DNA of 45,151 bases from the NCBI GenBank assembly GCA_005885555.1, contig VAWN01000103.1, positions 1-45,151 on the forward strand, written 5' to 3'. This document shows, piece after piece, positions 18,453 to 26,527 of the stretch (positions are counted from its first letter, which is position 1; each line of letters starts with the position of its first letter). Source of the stretch: Actinomycetota bacterium. Lineage in GTDB: Bacteria > Actinomycetota > Actinomycetes > Mycobacteriales > Micromonosporaceae. The translations under genes were made by a program, and so were the position numbers. The notes below the pieces were generated by a model. The model saw only the letters and a list, made by a program, of their open reading frames with translations, made no database searches and was not told the DNA's origin.

Positions 18453-20786
18453 TTACGGCGGGTGCCGGCCCGGCGGAACGCCATGCCGGACCACCGCCAG
18501 TCCGTGCCCGTCGGACACCGCGGCCACGTCGCCGTCGACGTCCGTTCGCAGCACGGTGGCTCCCTGGCGGTGCAGCATGCCGAGCATCGCGAGGCTCGGG
18601 TGGCCGTACGGGTTTCCCGCTCCGACCGACACGAGCGCCAGCGCGGGATGTACCGCAGCCAGGAACTCGGGATCCTGGTAGGCGCTTCCGTGGTGGGCAA
18701 CCTTGAGGACGTCCGCCCGCACCGCCGCCGCTCCGACGCCGGCGAGCAGGTCGGCCTGCTCCGCGACCATCGCGTCGCCGGCCAGCAGCAGCCGGAAACC
18801 GTCGACCTTGACGAGCACTACCAGCGAGTTGTTGTTGGGATCCGACGTGGTGCCCGCGATCGGGTGAACCGGCCCCAGCACCGTCAGCTGTACCGGTCCC
18901 GCGTTCCACGTCCACCCCGCCGCCGGCACCGACACCGGGGTACCCGCCGACGCGGCGGCCGCCAGTGCCGTCCGCCGGCCCTCCACGGGCTCGGGAAGCG
19001 CACTGGTCAGCAGCTGGCCGACCCGCCGCCCGCGGAACACGCCCGCGATGCCACCCACGTGATCGACATGGAAGTGCGTGAGCACCAGCAGGGGTACCTC
19101 GCGGACGGCCAGGTCGCCCAGGCACCGGTCGGTCGCGGTCGGCTCCGGTCCCGCGTCGACCACGACCGCCCGACCCGGACCGACGGGTACCGCGATCGCA
19201 TCGCCCTGCCCGACGTCGCACACGACAAGGAGCGCCGACGGTGGCGGCCACCCGGGGGCGGCGAGTCGTACCGGTACCGCACCGACGGCCGCCGCGACCG
19301 CACAGACGCCGACCACGGCCCGTACCGCCGGTCGCCGGGTCGCCACGAGACCGACCAGCAACACGACGGCGAGCAGCAGGGCGCCACCGGTACCACCGGG
19401 CCACGAGATCACCCCGTCGGGCGCGTGGGCACCGGTCCGGGCCACCTCGACGAGCCAGCCCGCCGGCCAGGAGGCCACCCAGGCGACGAACGCCGCCCCG
19501 CCCGGCCACGGTACGGACAGCAGCGTGGCGACGACGCCGAGGATCGTGGCCGGTGCGACGGCCGGCTCCGCGAGCAGGTTCGCCGGTACCGCGACAAGGC
19601 TCACCGTGCCGGAGATGGCAGCGATGACCGGCGCGCACGCGACCTGCGCCGCTGCCGGAATGGCCAGCGCCTCGGCCAGCGACCGCGGTATCCGCCAGCG
19701 GCACAGCGCGTCGCGCCAGCGCGGAGCGAGCAGCAGCAGGCCACCGGTCGCGAACACCGACAACGCGAAGCCCGCATCGGTGGACAGCGCCGGATCCAGC
19801 AGCACGAGCGCGACGACGGAGGCGAGCAGGGCCGGTACCGCCGCTCGGGGCCGGCCCAGTGCCAGGGCGAGCAGACCCAGGCCGCCCATCGCCGCCGCGC
19901 GCAGCACGCTGGGCGACGGCCGGGCGAGAATGACGAACCCGACGAGCGCCAGGCCGCAGACGATCGCCGCGGTCCGGGGTCCGGCCCGGCACCACCGGAC
20001 GATCAGGAGTACCACCGACAGCACGATCGCCAGGTTGGCGCCGCTCACGGCAACCAGGTGCGTCATGCCGGTGGCCCGGAAGTCGTCGGCCACGTCGGGA
20101 GCGAGGTGGGACGTGTCGCCCTCGACCAGGCCGGGCAGCAGGCCGCCGGAGCTGGCCGGAAGCGGCGCGCAGGCCCGGCGCAGCCCTTCGCGCAGTGCTT
20201 CCGCCGCCCGTTGGACCCACGGCGCGGTGCCGACCTCGTCGGGCGGCCCGGAAACGGAGAGCACCGCTGCGGTGAGGTCGCCGGGCCGGCCGGGTGCCAG
20301 CCGCCCGGTGGCGACGATCCGGGTACCCGGCAGCAGTGCGTACCACGCCGGGTCGGTACCCAGGACGAGGACGCTCGCGGACAGCGTGAGCGGCAGCCGG
20401 CCGGGTACCTCGATGGCGGTCGCGGTCACCGGTACCGCATATGTCGCTGCCCGGCCGGTGACCCCGCGTACCGGCCTGGGGTCGTCGGCCACCGTCATTC
20501 GCATGTGGACGGTCGCGTGGTCGCGGACCAGTTCGGTGAGCGCCGGCGAATCCCGGACGGTGACCCGCGCCGCGGTCGCCGCCGCACCGCACATCACGCC
20601 GACGAGCAGTCCGACGACGATCCAGCGCCAGCGACCGCGCAGCGTCCAACCGAGTACCGCGGCGAGCAGCCCCGCCCCGACCGCCAGCAGGACACCGTGC
20701 TCCGCGGGCACGTACAGCGCGACGATCGCCGCCAGCCAGACGCCCGCGGCCACCCCGGCCAACCGCAGATCCACCCCGGCGCTCAC
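18453..20786 (-). CDS. comEC: ComEC/Rec2-family competence channel with metallo-beta-lactamase domain
   Basis: 777 residues in the usual three-part layout: N-terminal membrane helices and an OB-like loop (about 1-200), the Competence membrane core (about 215-490, beginning with the GLVEGDTS and VAVSGANLAI motifs), and a C-terminal beta-lactamase-fold domain with THFHVDHVGG (about 569-578), LLLAGDA and VAHHGSAYQDPEF. ComEC forms the inner-membrane channel for incoming single-stranded DNA; the lactamase domain is proposed to degrade the second strand. The zinc ligands are all present. It overlaps comEA by four bases. Confidence 0.95.
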   Translation of the reverse strand: MSAGVDLRLAGVAAGVWLAAIVALYVPAEHGVLLAVGAGLLAAVLGWTLRGRWRWIVVGLLVGVMCGAAATAARVTVRDSPALTELVRDHATVHMRMTVADDPRPVRGVTGRAATYAVPVTATAIEVPGRLPLTLSASVLVLGTDPAWYALLPGTRIVATGRLAPGRPGDLTAAVLSVSGPPDEVGTAPWVQRAAEALREGLRRACAPLPASSGGLLPGLVEGDTSHLAPDVADDFRATGMTHLVAVSGANLAIVLSVVLLIVRWCRAGPRTAAIVCGLALVGFVILARPSPSVLRAAAMGGLGLLALALGRPRAAVPALLASVVALVLLDPALSTDAGFALSVFATGGLLLLAPRWRDALCRWRIPRSLAEALAIPAAAQVACAPVIAAISGTVSLVAVPANLLAEPAVAPATILGVVATLLSVPWPGGAAFVAWVASWPAGWLVEVARTGAHAPDGVISWPGGTGGALLLAVVLLVGLVATRRPAVRAVVGVCAVAAAVGAVPVRLAAPGWPPPSALLVVCDVGQGDAIAVPVGPGRAVVVDAGPEPTATDRCLGDLAVREVPLLVLTHFHVDHVGGIAGVFRGRRVGQLLTSALPEPVEGRRTALAAAASAGTPVSVPAAGWTWNAGPVQLTVLGPVHPIAGTTSDPNNNSLVVLVKVDGFRLLLAGDAMVAEQADLLAGVGAAAVRADVLKVAHHGSAYQDPEFLAAVHPALALVSVGAGNPYGHPSLAMLGMLHRQGATVLRTDVDGDVAAVSDGHGLAVVRHGVPPGRHPP

Positions 20787-22060
20787 ACCGCCACCAGATC
20801 CTTGAGCTGCGCGAACTTCGCGTCGCCGATGCCCTGCACCTTGCGCAGCTCGTCGATCGACCGGAAGCCGCCGTGCTGCGTGCGGTACTCCACGATCCGC
20901 TGGGCGAGTGCCGGCCCGACCCCGGGCAACGTGTCCAGCTGCGCCACCGTCGCGGTGTTGAGGTCGACCTTGCCGCCGCTCGCCGGCTGGGTACCGGCCT
21001 GGTCCGGCGGGGCTGTCGCGCCGATCAGAAGCAGTTCGCCGTCGGTGAGCTTGCGGGCGAGGTTCACGTAGGACAGGTCCACGCCGGGCAGCGCGCCACC
21101 GGCCGCGTCGAGCGCGTCGGCGACCCGGGCGCCGGCCGGCAGGTGGTACAGGCCGGGGTGGGTGACCCGGCCCTGTACCGCAACGACGATCACGCCGCTC
21201 GGCAGGGCGCTGGCCGGTACCTGCGCCGGAACCGTCGAGCCGACCGGGGTGACCGGCTCGGCGTGTGGCCGGGCTCGCCAGGCGAGGTATGCGGCGACCA
21301 GGACCACGAGGACGGCCACCGCGACGAGTACCCGGATGCCCCGGCGGCCGGGGTCGAACGCGCCCAACGCCCAGCGGCCGGCCGGCGGAGGCAGCGGCGG
21401 TTCGGGACCCGACGGGCCCGGCTCGGTGGCGTCCCGTGCCGGCGGACCGGAGACCGGCGGCTGCGATGGGGACGGCCGCAGGTCCAGTCCCCGCCAGGCG
21501 GCCTCCGCCTCCCGCCTGCCGGGCAGGTCCGGCCAGTCGTCACCGGTTGCCGACCCCGCCGGTCCCACAACGTCGGCGAACGCCACGGACACCGGCCCGG
21601 GAGGACCGGGGACACCGGCGGACGGCCCGGACCGCGACCCGACCGGCAACACCCCGCCCGACGCGGACCGGACTCGACGCTCGCGCCCCGACCCGGGTCC
21701 GGACCCGACCGGCAAGACGCCGCTCGGCCCCGACGCGGCCGGACGCCCGCCCACCGACCGGACCGGCAGGACCTCGTTTGACGCGGGCGCGGCCGGACGC
21801 TCGAGGACCGACCGCGCCCGCGGTGCTGACGGCCCCGGCGAGGGGGCGCCATCCCGGGGCCGCCAGACGCCGGGAGCCGGCTCGTCGTCCGGCGCGCGGT
21901 GGCCGACGGGAGGCGGCCAACCGCTGCCGGACGACCGGGCGTCCGTTGTGGAGCGGCTGCCGTCGGGGGATCGGCTGCCGTCCGGAGCCCGTCCGGCGAA
22001 CGGCCAGACCCTCGCGAAGCGTCTCGCCACCACCGGATCGCTGTCCCTGCGTCTGTGCAC
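20783..22060 (-). CDS. comEA: ComEA-type DNA-binding protein with long disordered N-terminus
   Basis: 425 residues from GTG 22060. The first 240 are low-complexity Pro/Gly/Ser/Arg sequence with a recurring GVLPVGS-type motif, then one membrane helix (IRVLVAVAVLVVLVAAYLAW, about 255-275), an SLBB-like domain (VIVVAVQGRVTHPGLYHLPAG) and a C-terminal double helix-hairpin-helix (VDLNTATVAQLDTLPGVG and IDELRKVQGIGDAKF). ComEA binds double-stranded DNA at the membrane and passes it to ComEC, with which it is coupled by an ATGA overlap. The N-terminal tail is several times longer than in model ComEA proteins. Whether this organism is transformable is unknown. Confidence 0.92.
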   Translation of the reverse strand: MHRRRDSDPVVARRFARVWPFAGRAPDGSRSPDGSRSTTDARSSGSGWPPPVGHRAPDDEPAPGVWRPRDGAPSPGPSAPRARSVLERPAAPASNEVLPVRSVGGRPAASGPSGVLPVGSGPGSGRERRVRSASGGVLPVGSRSGPSAGVPGPPGPVSVAFADVVGPAGSATGDDWPDLPGRREAEAAWRGLDLRPSPSQPPVSGPPARDATEPGPSGPEPPLPPPAGRWALGAFDPGRRGIRVLVAVAVLVVLVAAYLAWRARPHAEPVTPVGSTVPAQVPASALPSGVIVVAVQGRVTHPGLYHLPAGARVADALDAAGGALPGVDLSYVNLARKLTDGELLLIGATAPPDQAGTQPASGGKVDLNTATVAQLDTLPGVGPALAQRIVEYRTQHGGFRSIDELRKVQGIGDAKFAQLKDLVAV

Positions 22061-22149
22061 GCGAGGACGCTAGGCCGGTACCGCCGTCCGCCTCCGCACG
22101 CCGACCGTCTTCTGTGGACGACGAGGGTGCCTGTGGATGCTGTGCCCGA

Positions 22150-23007
22150 TCATGCAGTTGATCTGCTATGTACCACGACGGATGCCAGGCCAGGACCGAC
22201 GTGTGCGCCGACGGCCGCCCCGATCTCGGTCTGGTAACACGCGCGCAGCCGGTCACCGAGCCGGGAGCCCAGCTGTACCGCCAACTCCGCGGCCCGGTCC
22301 GGCGCGGCCAGGTGGTGTACCCCGACCTCGACCTCGTCACCCCCGGCCGCCTCGACCGCGAGGTCCACCAACCGGGCCAGCGCCCGGCTCGCCGTGCGTA
22401 CCTTCTCCTGCACCACGATCTCGCCGTCCACCATCCGCAGGATCGGCTTGACCGACAGCGCCGTACCCAGCAGCGCCGACGCGGCTCCGATACGCCCGCC
22501 GCGCCGCAGGTATTCGAGGGTGTCCACGTAGAACAACGTGGTGGTACGCGCGGCGGCCGCACGCGCCGCCGAGACCGCCGCCGCGCGATCGGAGAAGCCG
22601 CTGGCGGCGACCGCGCAGAAGCCGAGGCCCATCCCGGTCGAGCAGGAGTCGACCACCTCCACCCGGCCCGGGTAGCCGGCCGCGGCCAGCCGCGCCGACT
22701 CGCAGGTACCGGACAGCTTGCCCGACAGGTGCACCGACACGACACCGGGTGCGCCCTGGTCGAGCAGGCGGCCGTAGGCGGTGCTGAAGTCGGCCGGCGA
22801 CGGGCGTGACGTGGTGACCGAGGTGTGCCGGGCGACCAGCGCCTTGGCGACGTCCTCCGGGCTGACGTCCACGCCCTCGCGGCCGGATGCGCTGTCGATG
22901 GTGACCGTCAGCGGTACCACGGTCAGGTCGTGCGTGTCGATCAGCTCGCTCGGCAGGCCGGCGGTTGAATCGGTGACCACGGCGACCGGCCGGCTGGTGG
23001 TGGGCAT
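22150..23007 (-). CDS. DegV-family fatty-acid-binding protein
   Basis: A 285-residue DegV protein: VAVVTDSTAGLPSELI at the N-terminus, the TSRPSPADF motif, VHLSGKLSGTCESA, VVDSCSTGMGLGF and DTLEYLRRGGRIG. In this fold a fatty acid chain is buried and its carboxylate bound by conserved Ser residues. DegV/FakB-like proteins present fatty acids to a kinase in Firmicutes; the partner in actinobacteria is less clear. It lies between the gpgP-like cluster and comEA, the same order as in mycobacteria. Confidence 0.93.
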   Translation of the reverse strand: MPTTSRPVAVVTDSTAGLPSELIDTHDLTVVPLTVTIDSASGREGVDVSPEDVAKALVARHTSVTTSRPSPADFSTAYGRLLDQGAPGVVSVHLSGKLSGTCESARLAAAGYPGRVEVVDSCSTGMGLGFCAVAASGFSDRAAAVSAARAAAARTTTLFYVDTLEYLRRGGRIGAASALLGTALSVKPILRMVDGEIVVQEKVRTASRALARLVDLAVEAAGGDEVEVGVHHLAAPDRAAELAVQLGSRLGDRLRACYQTEIGAAVGAHVGPGLASVVVHSRSTA

Positions 23008-23044
23008 GCCGGCACCTTAGCGCTTCGCCTCGGTACCGTCTCAA

Positions 23045-23461
23045 CTACAGCGCGTGTGCCTCGGTGACCTGGAACAGCTGGCCCTGCATGCAGTGACTCA
23101 TCACGCCCACCGCAAGGTGGCCGACCACCCGCACCCGGGCGCCCGCCTTGACGATCGACGGGTCGCCACCGATCAGGTCGTAGGCCTTGTCGGCGTCGCG
23201 CAGGATCAGGCACCCCTGCTCGACCCCGGGCTCCACCTGCCCGCTGAGGACCAGCTGGTGGACTGACCCGGGCGGCGAGGCGTCGGTCGGCGTGCTGGCC
23301 GGCGGCGAGCTGTCGCCGGGGGTCGGCACGGCGGGCGTCGAGGCGCCCGGGCTGACGCCCTGGGCGCCGACGCCCGGCGATCCTGCCTTGCTCGCCGCGC
23401 AGCCGGCGAGCGCCAGCGCGGCGCAGATCACGCCCGCCGCGGCGTGGTGACGGATACCCAT
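23045..23461 (-). CDS. Lipoprotein of unknown function
   Basis: 138 residues with a lipoprotein signal and lipobox Leu-Ala-Gly-Cys (Cys21). A Ser/Thr/Pro linker (about 22-65) is followed by a compact beta-rich domain with GARVRVVGHLAVGVMSHCMQGQLFQVTEA, similar to OB-like bacterial lipoprotein domains; two cysteines there could form a disulphide. It is predicted to be anchored on the outer face of the membrane. Family not recognised. Confidence 0.75.
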   Translation of the reverse strand: MGIRHHAAAGVICAALALAGCAASKAGSPGVGAQGVSPGASTPAVPTPGDSSPPASTPTDASPPGSVHQLVLSGQVEPGVEQGCLILRDADKAYDLIGGDPSIVKAGARVRVVGHLAVGVMSHCMQGQLFQVTEAHAL

Positions 23462-23500
23462 GACTCCTCCGACGTTGCGGGCCGCCGTCCGGTTCCCGGC

Positions 23501-24097
23501 TCAGCCCAGGTTGTACCCGCGAAGCTGCCAGCCGCGCATCGTATCCCGGCGCAGCTCCGCCCACCGGCAGTTGCCCAGCGCGCCGAGCGAAAGGGGTACC
23601 GTGGCCGGCCAGCCGAGCAGCATCGCCAGCCCGTACCGGACGGCGGCGCCGTGGCTGAACACCACCACGGTGCCGTCCGGTACCTGGTCGGCCGCCTCCC
23701 GCAGCGCCGCGCTCGCCCGCTTGGCCACCTCGTCCAGCTCCTCGACGCCGCAGCCGTCGACGTCCTTGCCGGCCTGCCAGCGGCCGTACTCCTCGGGGTA
23801 CCGTTCGGCGATCTCGTCGCCGTGCAGCCCTTCCCACCGGCCGAAGCTCCGTTCACGCAGCCGCGGGTCGGACCACACCGGCAGGCCGGTCAGCTCGGCC
23901 AGCGGAGCCGCGGTGTCGGCGGCCCGGCGCAGGTCGCTGGAGACGATCGCCTCGGGCTTGAGCGCCGCGAGCCGGGGCGCGACGGCGGCGGCCTGCCCGC
24001 GGCCGACCTCGTCGAGCGGCACGTCGAGCTGCCCCTGGATGGTCCGCGAGGCGTTGTACCCGGTGCGCCCGTGCCGGACGACGAGCAGCCGGGTCAT
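23501..24097 (-). CDS. gpgP: Histidine phosphatase, probably glucosyl-3-phosphoglycerate phosphatase
   Basis: 198 residues starting at ATG 24097 (MTRLLVVRHGRTGYN). Histidine phosphatase superfamily signature with Arg8-His9-Gly, the LRERSFGRWEG segment, and VVVFSHGAAVRYGLAMLL bearing the second catalytic His. In Mycobacterium tuberculosis the gene in this position next to rsfS and nadD (Rv2419c) encodes GpgP, which dephosphorylates glucosyl-3-phosphoglycerate for methylglucose lipopolysaccharide synthesis. Function by synteny is inference; the phosphatase fold is certain. Confidence 0.85.
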   Translation of the reverse strand: MTRLLVVRHGRTGYNASRTIQGQLDVPLDEVGRGQAAAVAPRLAALKPEAIVSSDLRRAADTAAPLAELTGLPVWSDPRLRERSFGRWEGLHGDEIAERYPEEYGRWQAGKDVDGCGVEELDEVAKRASAALREAADQVPDGTVVVFSHGAAVRYGLAMLLGWPATVPLSLGALGNCRWAELRRDTMRGWQLRGYNLG

Positions 24098-24140
24098 GCG
24101 CCGGGCCGGGAACGGCGGCGCGCCGCGCCAGCGGGCCCGC

Positions 24141-24533
24141 TCACGCGTCGCGCTCGGCCGGTACCAGGTCCCGGTCGACGAACGGGATCGTCGGGCAGTC
24201 CTTCCACAGCCGGTCCAGCGCGTAGAACTCGCGCTCCTCGCTGTGCTGAACGTGCACCACGATGTCGACGTAGTCGAGCAGCACCCAGCGGCCGGACCGT
24301 TCGCCCTCCCGGCGCACCGGCTTGGCCTTCTCCGGGAGCCCGAGCAGCCGCTCCTCGATCGCATCCACGATCGCCTGCACCTGGCGCTCATTGGGTGCGG
24401 AGGCGACCAGGAACGCGTCGGTGATCACGAGTTGGTCTGCCACGTCGAGGATCACGATGTCGTTGGCCTTCTTGTCGGCGGCCGCCTGCGCGGCGGCCAG
24501 CGCGAGCTCGACGGCGCGCTCGGATGCGGGCAC
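24141..24533 (-). CDS. rsfS: Ribosome silencing factor RsfS
   Basis: A 130-residue Iojap/RsfS protein, started at GTG 24533 because GGAG lies five bases upstream. It contains ANDIVILDVADQLVITDAFLVASAPNERQVQAIVDAIEERL and the conserved WVLLDYVDIVVHV. RsfS binds L14 on the 50S subunit and blocks 30S joining in poor growth conditions. It is co-directional with nadD (71 bp downstream) and gpgP. Confidence 0.95.
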   Translation of the reverse strand: MPASERAVELALAAAQAAADKKANDIVILDVADQLVITDAFLVASAPNERQVQAIVDAIEERLLGLPEKAKPVRREGERSGRWVLLDYVDIVVHVQHSEEREFYALDRLWKDCPTIPFVDRDLVPAERDA

Positions 24534-24604
24534 CCGGACTCCTTCCGTTGTCGTGTTGCCGTCATCCAGCGTCTCACAAGGCCGCCGGCAGCGTCGCATC
24601 GGAT

Positions 24605-25186
24605 TTAACGGTACAGATGCCGCTTAGCGATGTACTGCACCACACCGTCGGGCACCAGGTACCAGACCGGGTGGCCGGCCGCGACCCGGGCCCGGCAGTC
24701 GGTGGACGAGATCGCCATCGCCGGTACCGTCACCAGCGACACGGCGTCCTCCGGCAGGTGCGCGTCGGACAGCTCGAACCCCGGCCGGGTGACCCCGACG
24801 AAGTGGGCGAGCTCGAACATCTCGTCGACGTCCTTCCAGGACAGGATCTTCTCCAGCGCGTCGGCGCCGGTGATGAAGTACAGCTCCGCCGAGTCGCCGT
24901 ACTGCTTGCGCAGGTCACGCAGGGTGTCGATGGTGTAGGTCGGTCCACCGCGCTCGATGTCCACCCGGCTGGTGGTGAAGCGCGGGTTCGAGGCGGTCGC
25001 GATCACGGTCATCAGGTACCGGTCCTCCGCCGGGCTGACCGGCTCGCCGGCTTTCTGCCAGGGCTGGCCGGTCGGCACGAAGACGACCTCGTCCAGCCCG
25101 TACCGGCCGGCGACCTCGCTGGCGGCGACGAGGTGACCGTGGTGGATGGGGTCGAACGTGCCGCCCATGATTCCGATCCGTCGCAC
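24605..25186 (-). CDS. nadD: Nicotinate-nucleotide adenylyltransferase
   Basis: 193 residues. The GTG at 25186 is chosen because GGAGG sits five bases upstream; ATGs at 25198 and 25210 are in frame but have no ribosome binding site. The nucleotidyltransferase motif [12 protein letters not shown] (8-19) and the C-terminal ISSTDCR are intact. The enzyme converts nicotinate mononucleotide to deamido-NAD in de novo and salvage NAD synthesis. The start is 50 bp from the divergent trp leader, so the promoters are back to back. Confidence 0.95.
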   Translation of the reverse strand: MRRIGIMGGTFDPIHHGHLVAASEVAGRYGLDEVVFVPTGQPWQKAGEPVSPAEDRYLMTVIATASNPRFTTSRVDIERGGPTYTIDTLRDLRKQYGDSAELYFITGADALEKILSWKDVDEMFELAHFVGVTRPGFELSDAHLPEDAVSLVTVPAMAISSTDCRARVAAGHPVWYLVPDGVVQYIAKRHLYR

Positions 25187-25223
25187 CGCGCCCTCCATCC
25201 GATCGATCATGCCAGAGCGCTGG

Positions 25224-25229
25224 TACCCT
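25224..25229 (+). promoter_or_regulatory. -10 element of the trpS leader promoter
   Basis: TACCCT is followed by six bases and then the ATG of the leader peptide (25236). The predicted transcription start is the A of that ATG, so the leader peptide would be translated from a leaderless mRNA. The -35 is weak (GATCGA region at 25201). Confidence 0.5.
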
Positions 25230-25235
25230 TGCCGT

Positions 25236-25274
25236 ATGCGGAACACGTCCAGCCTGCGCTGGTGGGCGCCCTGA
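25236..25274 (+). CDS. Trp leader peptide of the trpS attenuator
   Basis: A 12-codon ORF encoding [12 protein letters not shown] with two adjacent Trp codons (TGG TGG, 25260-25265), ending in TGA at 25272-25274. Tandem Trp codons in a peptide of this size are very unlikely by chance, and they lie just upstream of mutually exclusive RNA hairpins. Ribosome stalling here when charged tRNA-Trp is scarce would allow transcription to continue into trpS. A leader of this kind is known for the auxiliary, antibiotic-resistant trpS of Streptomyces coelicolor. Confidence 0.85.
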   Translation: MRNTSSLRWWAP

Positions 25275-25275
25275 C

Positions 25276-25338
25276 GGGCGGCCCCTTTCCGCGTACCCAA
25301 TTCTCCGCGGCCGCCCATCCGGGCGGCCGTTGTCGTGT
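25276..25338 (+). promoter_or_regulatory. Transcription attenuator of trpS (antiterminator/terminator)
   Basis: Terminator stem: CGGCCGCCC (25308-25316), loop ATCC, GGGCGGCCG (25321-25329), followed by TTGTCGTG. An exact copy of the 3' arm, GGGCGGCC, occurs at 25276-25283 directly after the leader stop codon and can pair with GGCCGCCC (25309-25316) instead, forming the antiterminator. A ribosome held at the Trp codons leaves 25276-25283 free, whereas one that reaches the stop codon covers it, so the terminator forms. Confidence 0.85.
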
Positions 25339-25379
25339 GCCCGGCGTGGGCGTCCGCCTTCGATCCGAAGGAGTGACCC

Positions 25380-26354
25380 ATGTCCCGCCAACTGTCCGGT
25401 TTCAAGCCCACCGGCCACCTGCAGCTGGGCAACCTGCTCGGCGCCATCCGTCCGATGGTCGCCGGCCAGCGTGACCACGAGTCCATCGTGCTCGTCGTCG
25501 ACCTGCACGCGATGACGGTCGACCACGACCCCGACCGGCTGCGCGAGCTGACCGTGGAGACGGCCACCCTGCTGCTCGCCGCGGGAGTCGACCCTGCCCG
25601 GAGCCTGTTCTACGTGCAGTCGCAGGTACCCGAACACACCGAGCTGCACTACCTGCTGGAATGCGTCACCAGCTACGGCGAGGCGCACCGGATGATCCAG
25701 TTCAAGGAGAAGGCCGCCACGCAGCAGCAGGTGCGGCTGAGCCTGCTCACGTACCCGACGCTGATGGCCGCCGACATCCTGCTGCACGACGTCGACGAGG
25801 TACCGGTCGGCGCCGACCAGAGCCAGCACGTCGAACTGGCCCGCGACGTCGCGGTGCGGTTCAACGGCCGGTACGGGCCGACGTTCGTCGTACCGAAGGC
25901 GGTGAACCCCGGCTTCACCAGGCGTCTCAGAGAACTGTCAGACCCCTGCGCGAAGATGGGCAAGTCCAACGGCAACGAGGCCGGGGTGCTCTTTCTGCTC
26001 GACTCTGCGGAGGTGGCGCGACGAAAGGTGTTCCGGGCCGTCACGGACTCCGGTCGGGAGGTCGCCTATGACCCGGTCGGCCGGCCGGGGGTGGCCAACC
26101 TGCTGGAGATCCTGGCCGGCTGCCTCGACGAGACGCCGACCGCGCTGGCGCGGTCGTTCTCCTCGCACCGGCAGCTCAAGGAGGCGGTGGCCGACACCGT
26201 GATCGCGACGGTGCGGCCGATCCAGGAACGGTACGCACAGCTGCGCGCCGAGCCGGACGCGGTTGCCCGGGTACTGGCAGACGGCGCGCACCGGGCACGG
26301 GAGCAGGCGCGGATGCGGGTGCAGCTGGTCCGCGAGCGGCTCGGGCTGAGGTGA
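25380..26354 (+). CDS. trpS: Tryptophanyl-tRNA synthetase, probably the auxiliary inducible type
   Basis: A 324-residue class I synthetase with the HIGH-like TGHLQLGN (11-18), [10 protein letters not shown] (41-50), [23 protein letters not shown] and the KMSKS-like KMGKS (192-196). It charges tRNA-Trp. The start has GAAGGAG six bases upstream. The gene is monocistronic, preceded by a Trp-codon attenuator and placed at a locus not typical of the housekeeping trpS. The KPTGHL start and VDLHA...VDHDP block resemble the Streptomyces auxiliary TrpRS that confers indolmycin/chuangxinmycin resistance (from memory, not aligned here). Whether a second trpS exists elsewhere in the genome cannot be seen. 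Confidence 0.93.
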   Translation: MSRQLSGFKPTGHLQLGNLLGAIRPMVAGQRDHESIVLVVDLHAMTVDHDPDRLRELTVETATLLLAAGVDPARSLFYVQSQVPEHTELHYLLECVTSYGEAHRMIQFKEKAATQQQVRLSLLTYPTLMAADILLHDVDEVPVGADQSQHVELARDVAVRFNGRYGPTFVVPKAVNPGFTRRLRELSDPCAKMGKSNGNEAGVLFLLDSAEVARRKVFRAVTDSGREVAYDPVGRPGVANLLEILAGCLDETPTALARSFSSHRQLKEAVADTVIATVRPIQERYAQLRAEPDAVARVLADGAHRAREQARMRVQLVRERLGLR

Positions 26355-26378
26355 GCGCGCGGGGAGCGGCGCGGCGCC

Positions 26379-26414
26379 GTCTGGACCGAGGAGCGAAGCG
26401 ACGAGGGAAGACGG
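26379..26414 (+). repeat. Dispersed intergenic repeat, copy 1
   Basis: A 36-base stretch between trpS and the efflux gene. Its reverse complement is found at 36584-36619 with three mismatches (core GAGGAGCG then ACGAGGGAAGACGG). It lies 25 bp after the trpS stop, so it may be part of a 3'-end element. Confidence 0.75.
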
Positions 26415-26477
26415 TGCTTGACAGCGCCGCGACGCGAGCGGACGGGGCAACCGGGCCTCCGCTGACCGGCCGGTCGT

Positions 26478-26502
26478 GTGACGTCACCGAGGTACCTAGG
26501 CT
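26478..26502 (+). promoter_or_regulatory. Promoter region and candidate operator of the efflux gene
   Basis: GTGACGTCAC (26478-26487) is a perfect 10-bp palindrome. TAGGCT (26497-26502) is a plausible -10, about 25 bp before the start codon. The palindrome lies where a repressor would compete with polymerase. No local regulator gene is adjacent. Confidence 0.4.
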
Positions 26503-26527
26503 GTAAGGACAACGACAAGGAGTGCTC

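Noticed and set aside
25236-25380. T-box riboswitch for trpS
   Set aside because: No GGTGGNACCGCG-type T-box sequence is present; the tandem Trp codons and paired hairpins fit a leader-peptide attenuator instead.
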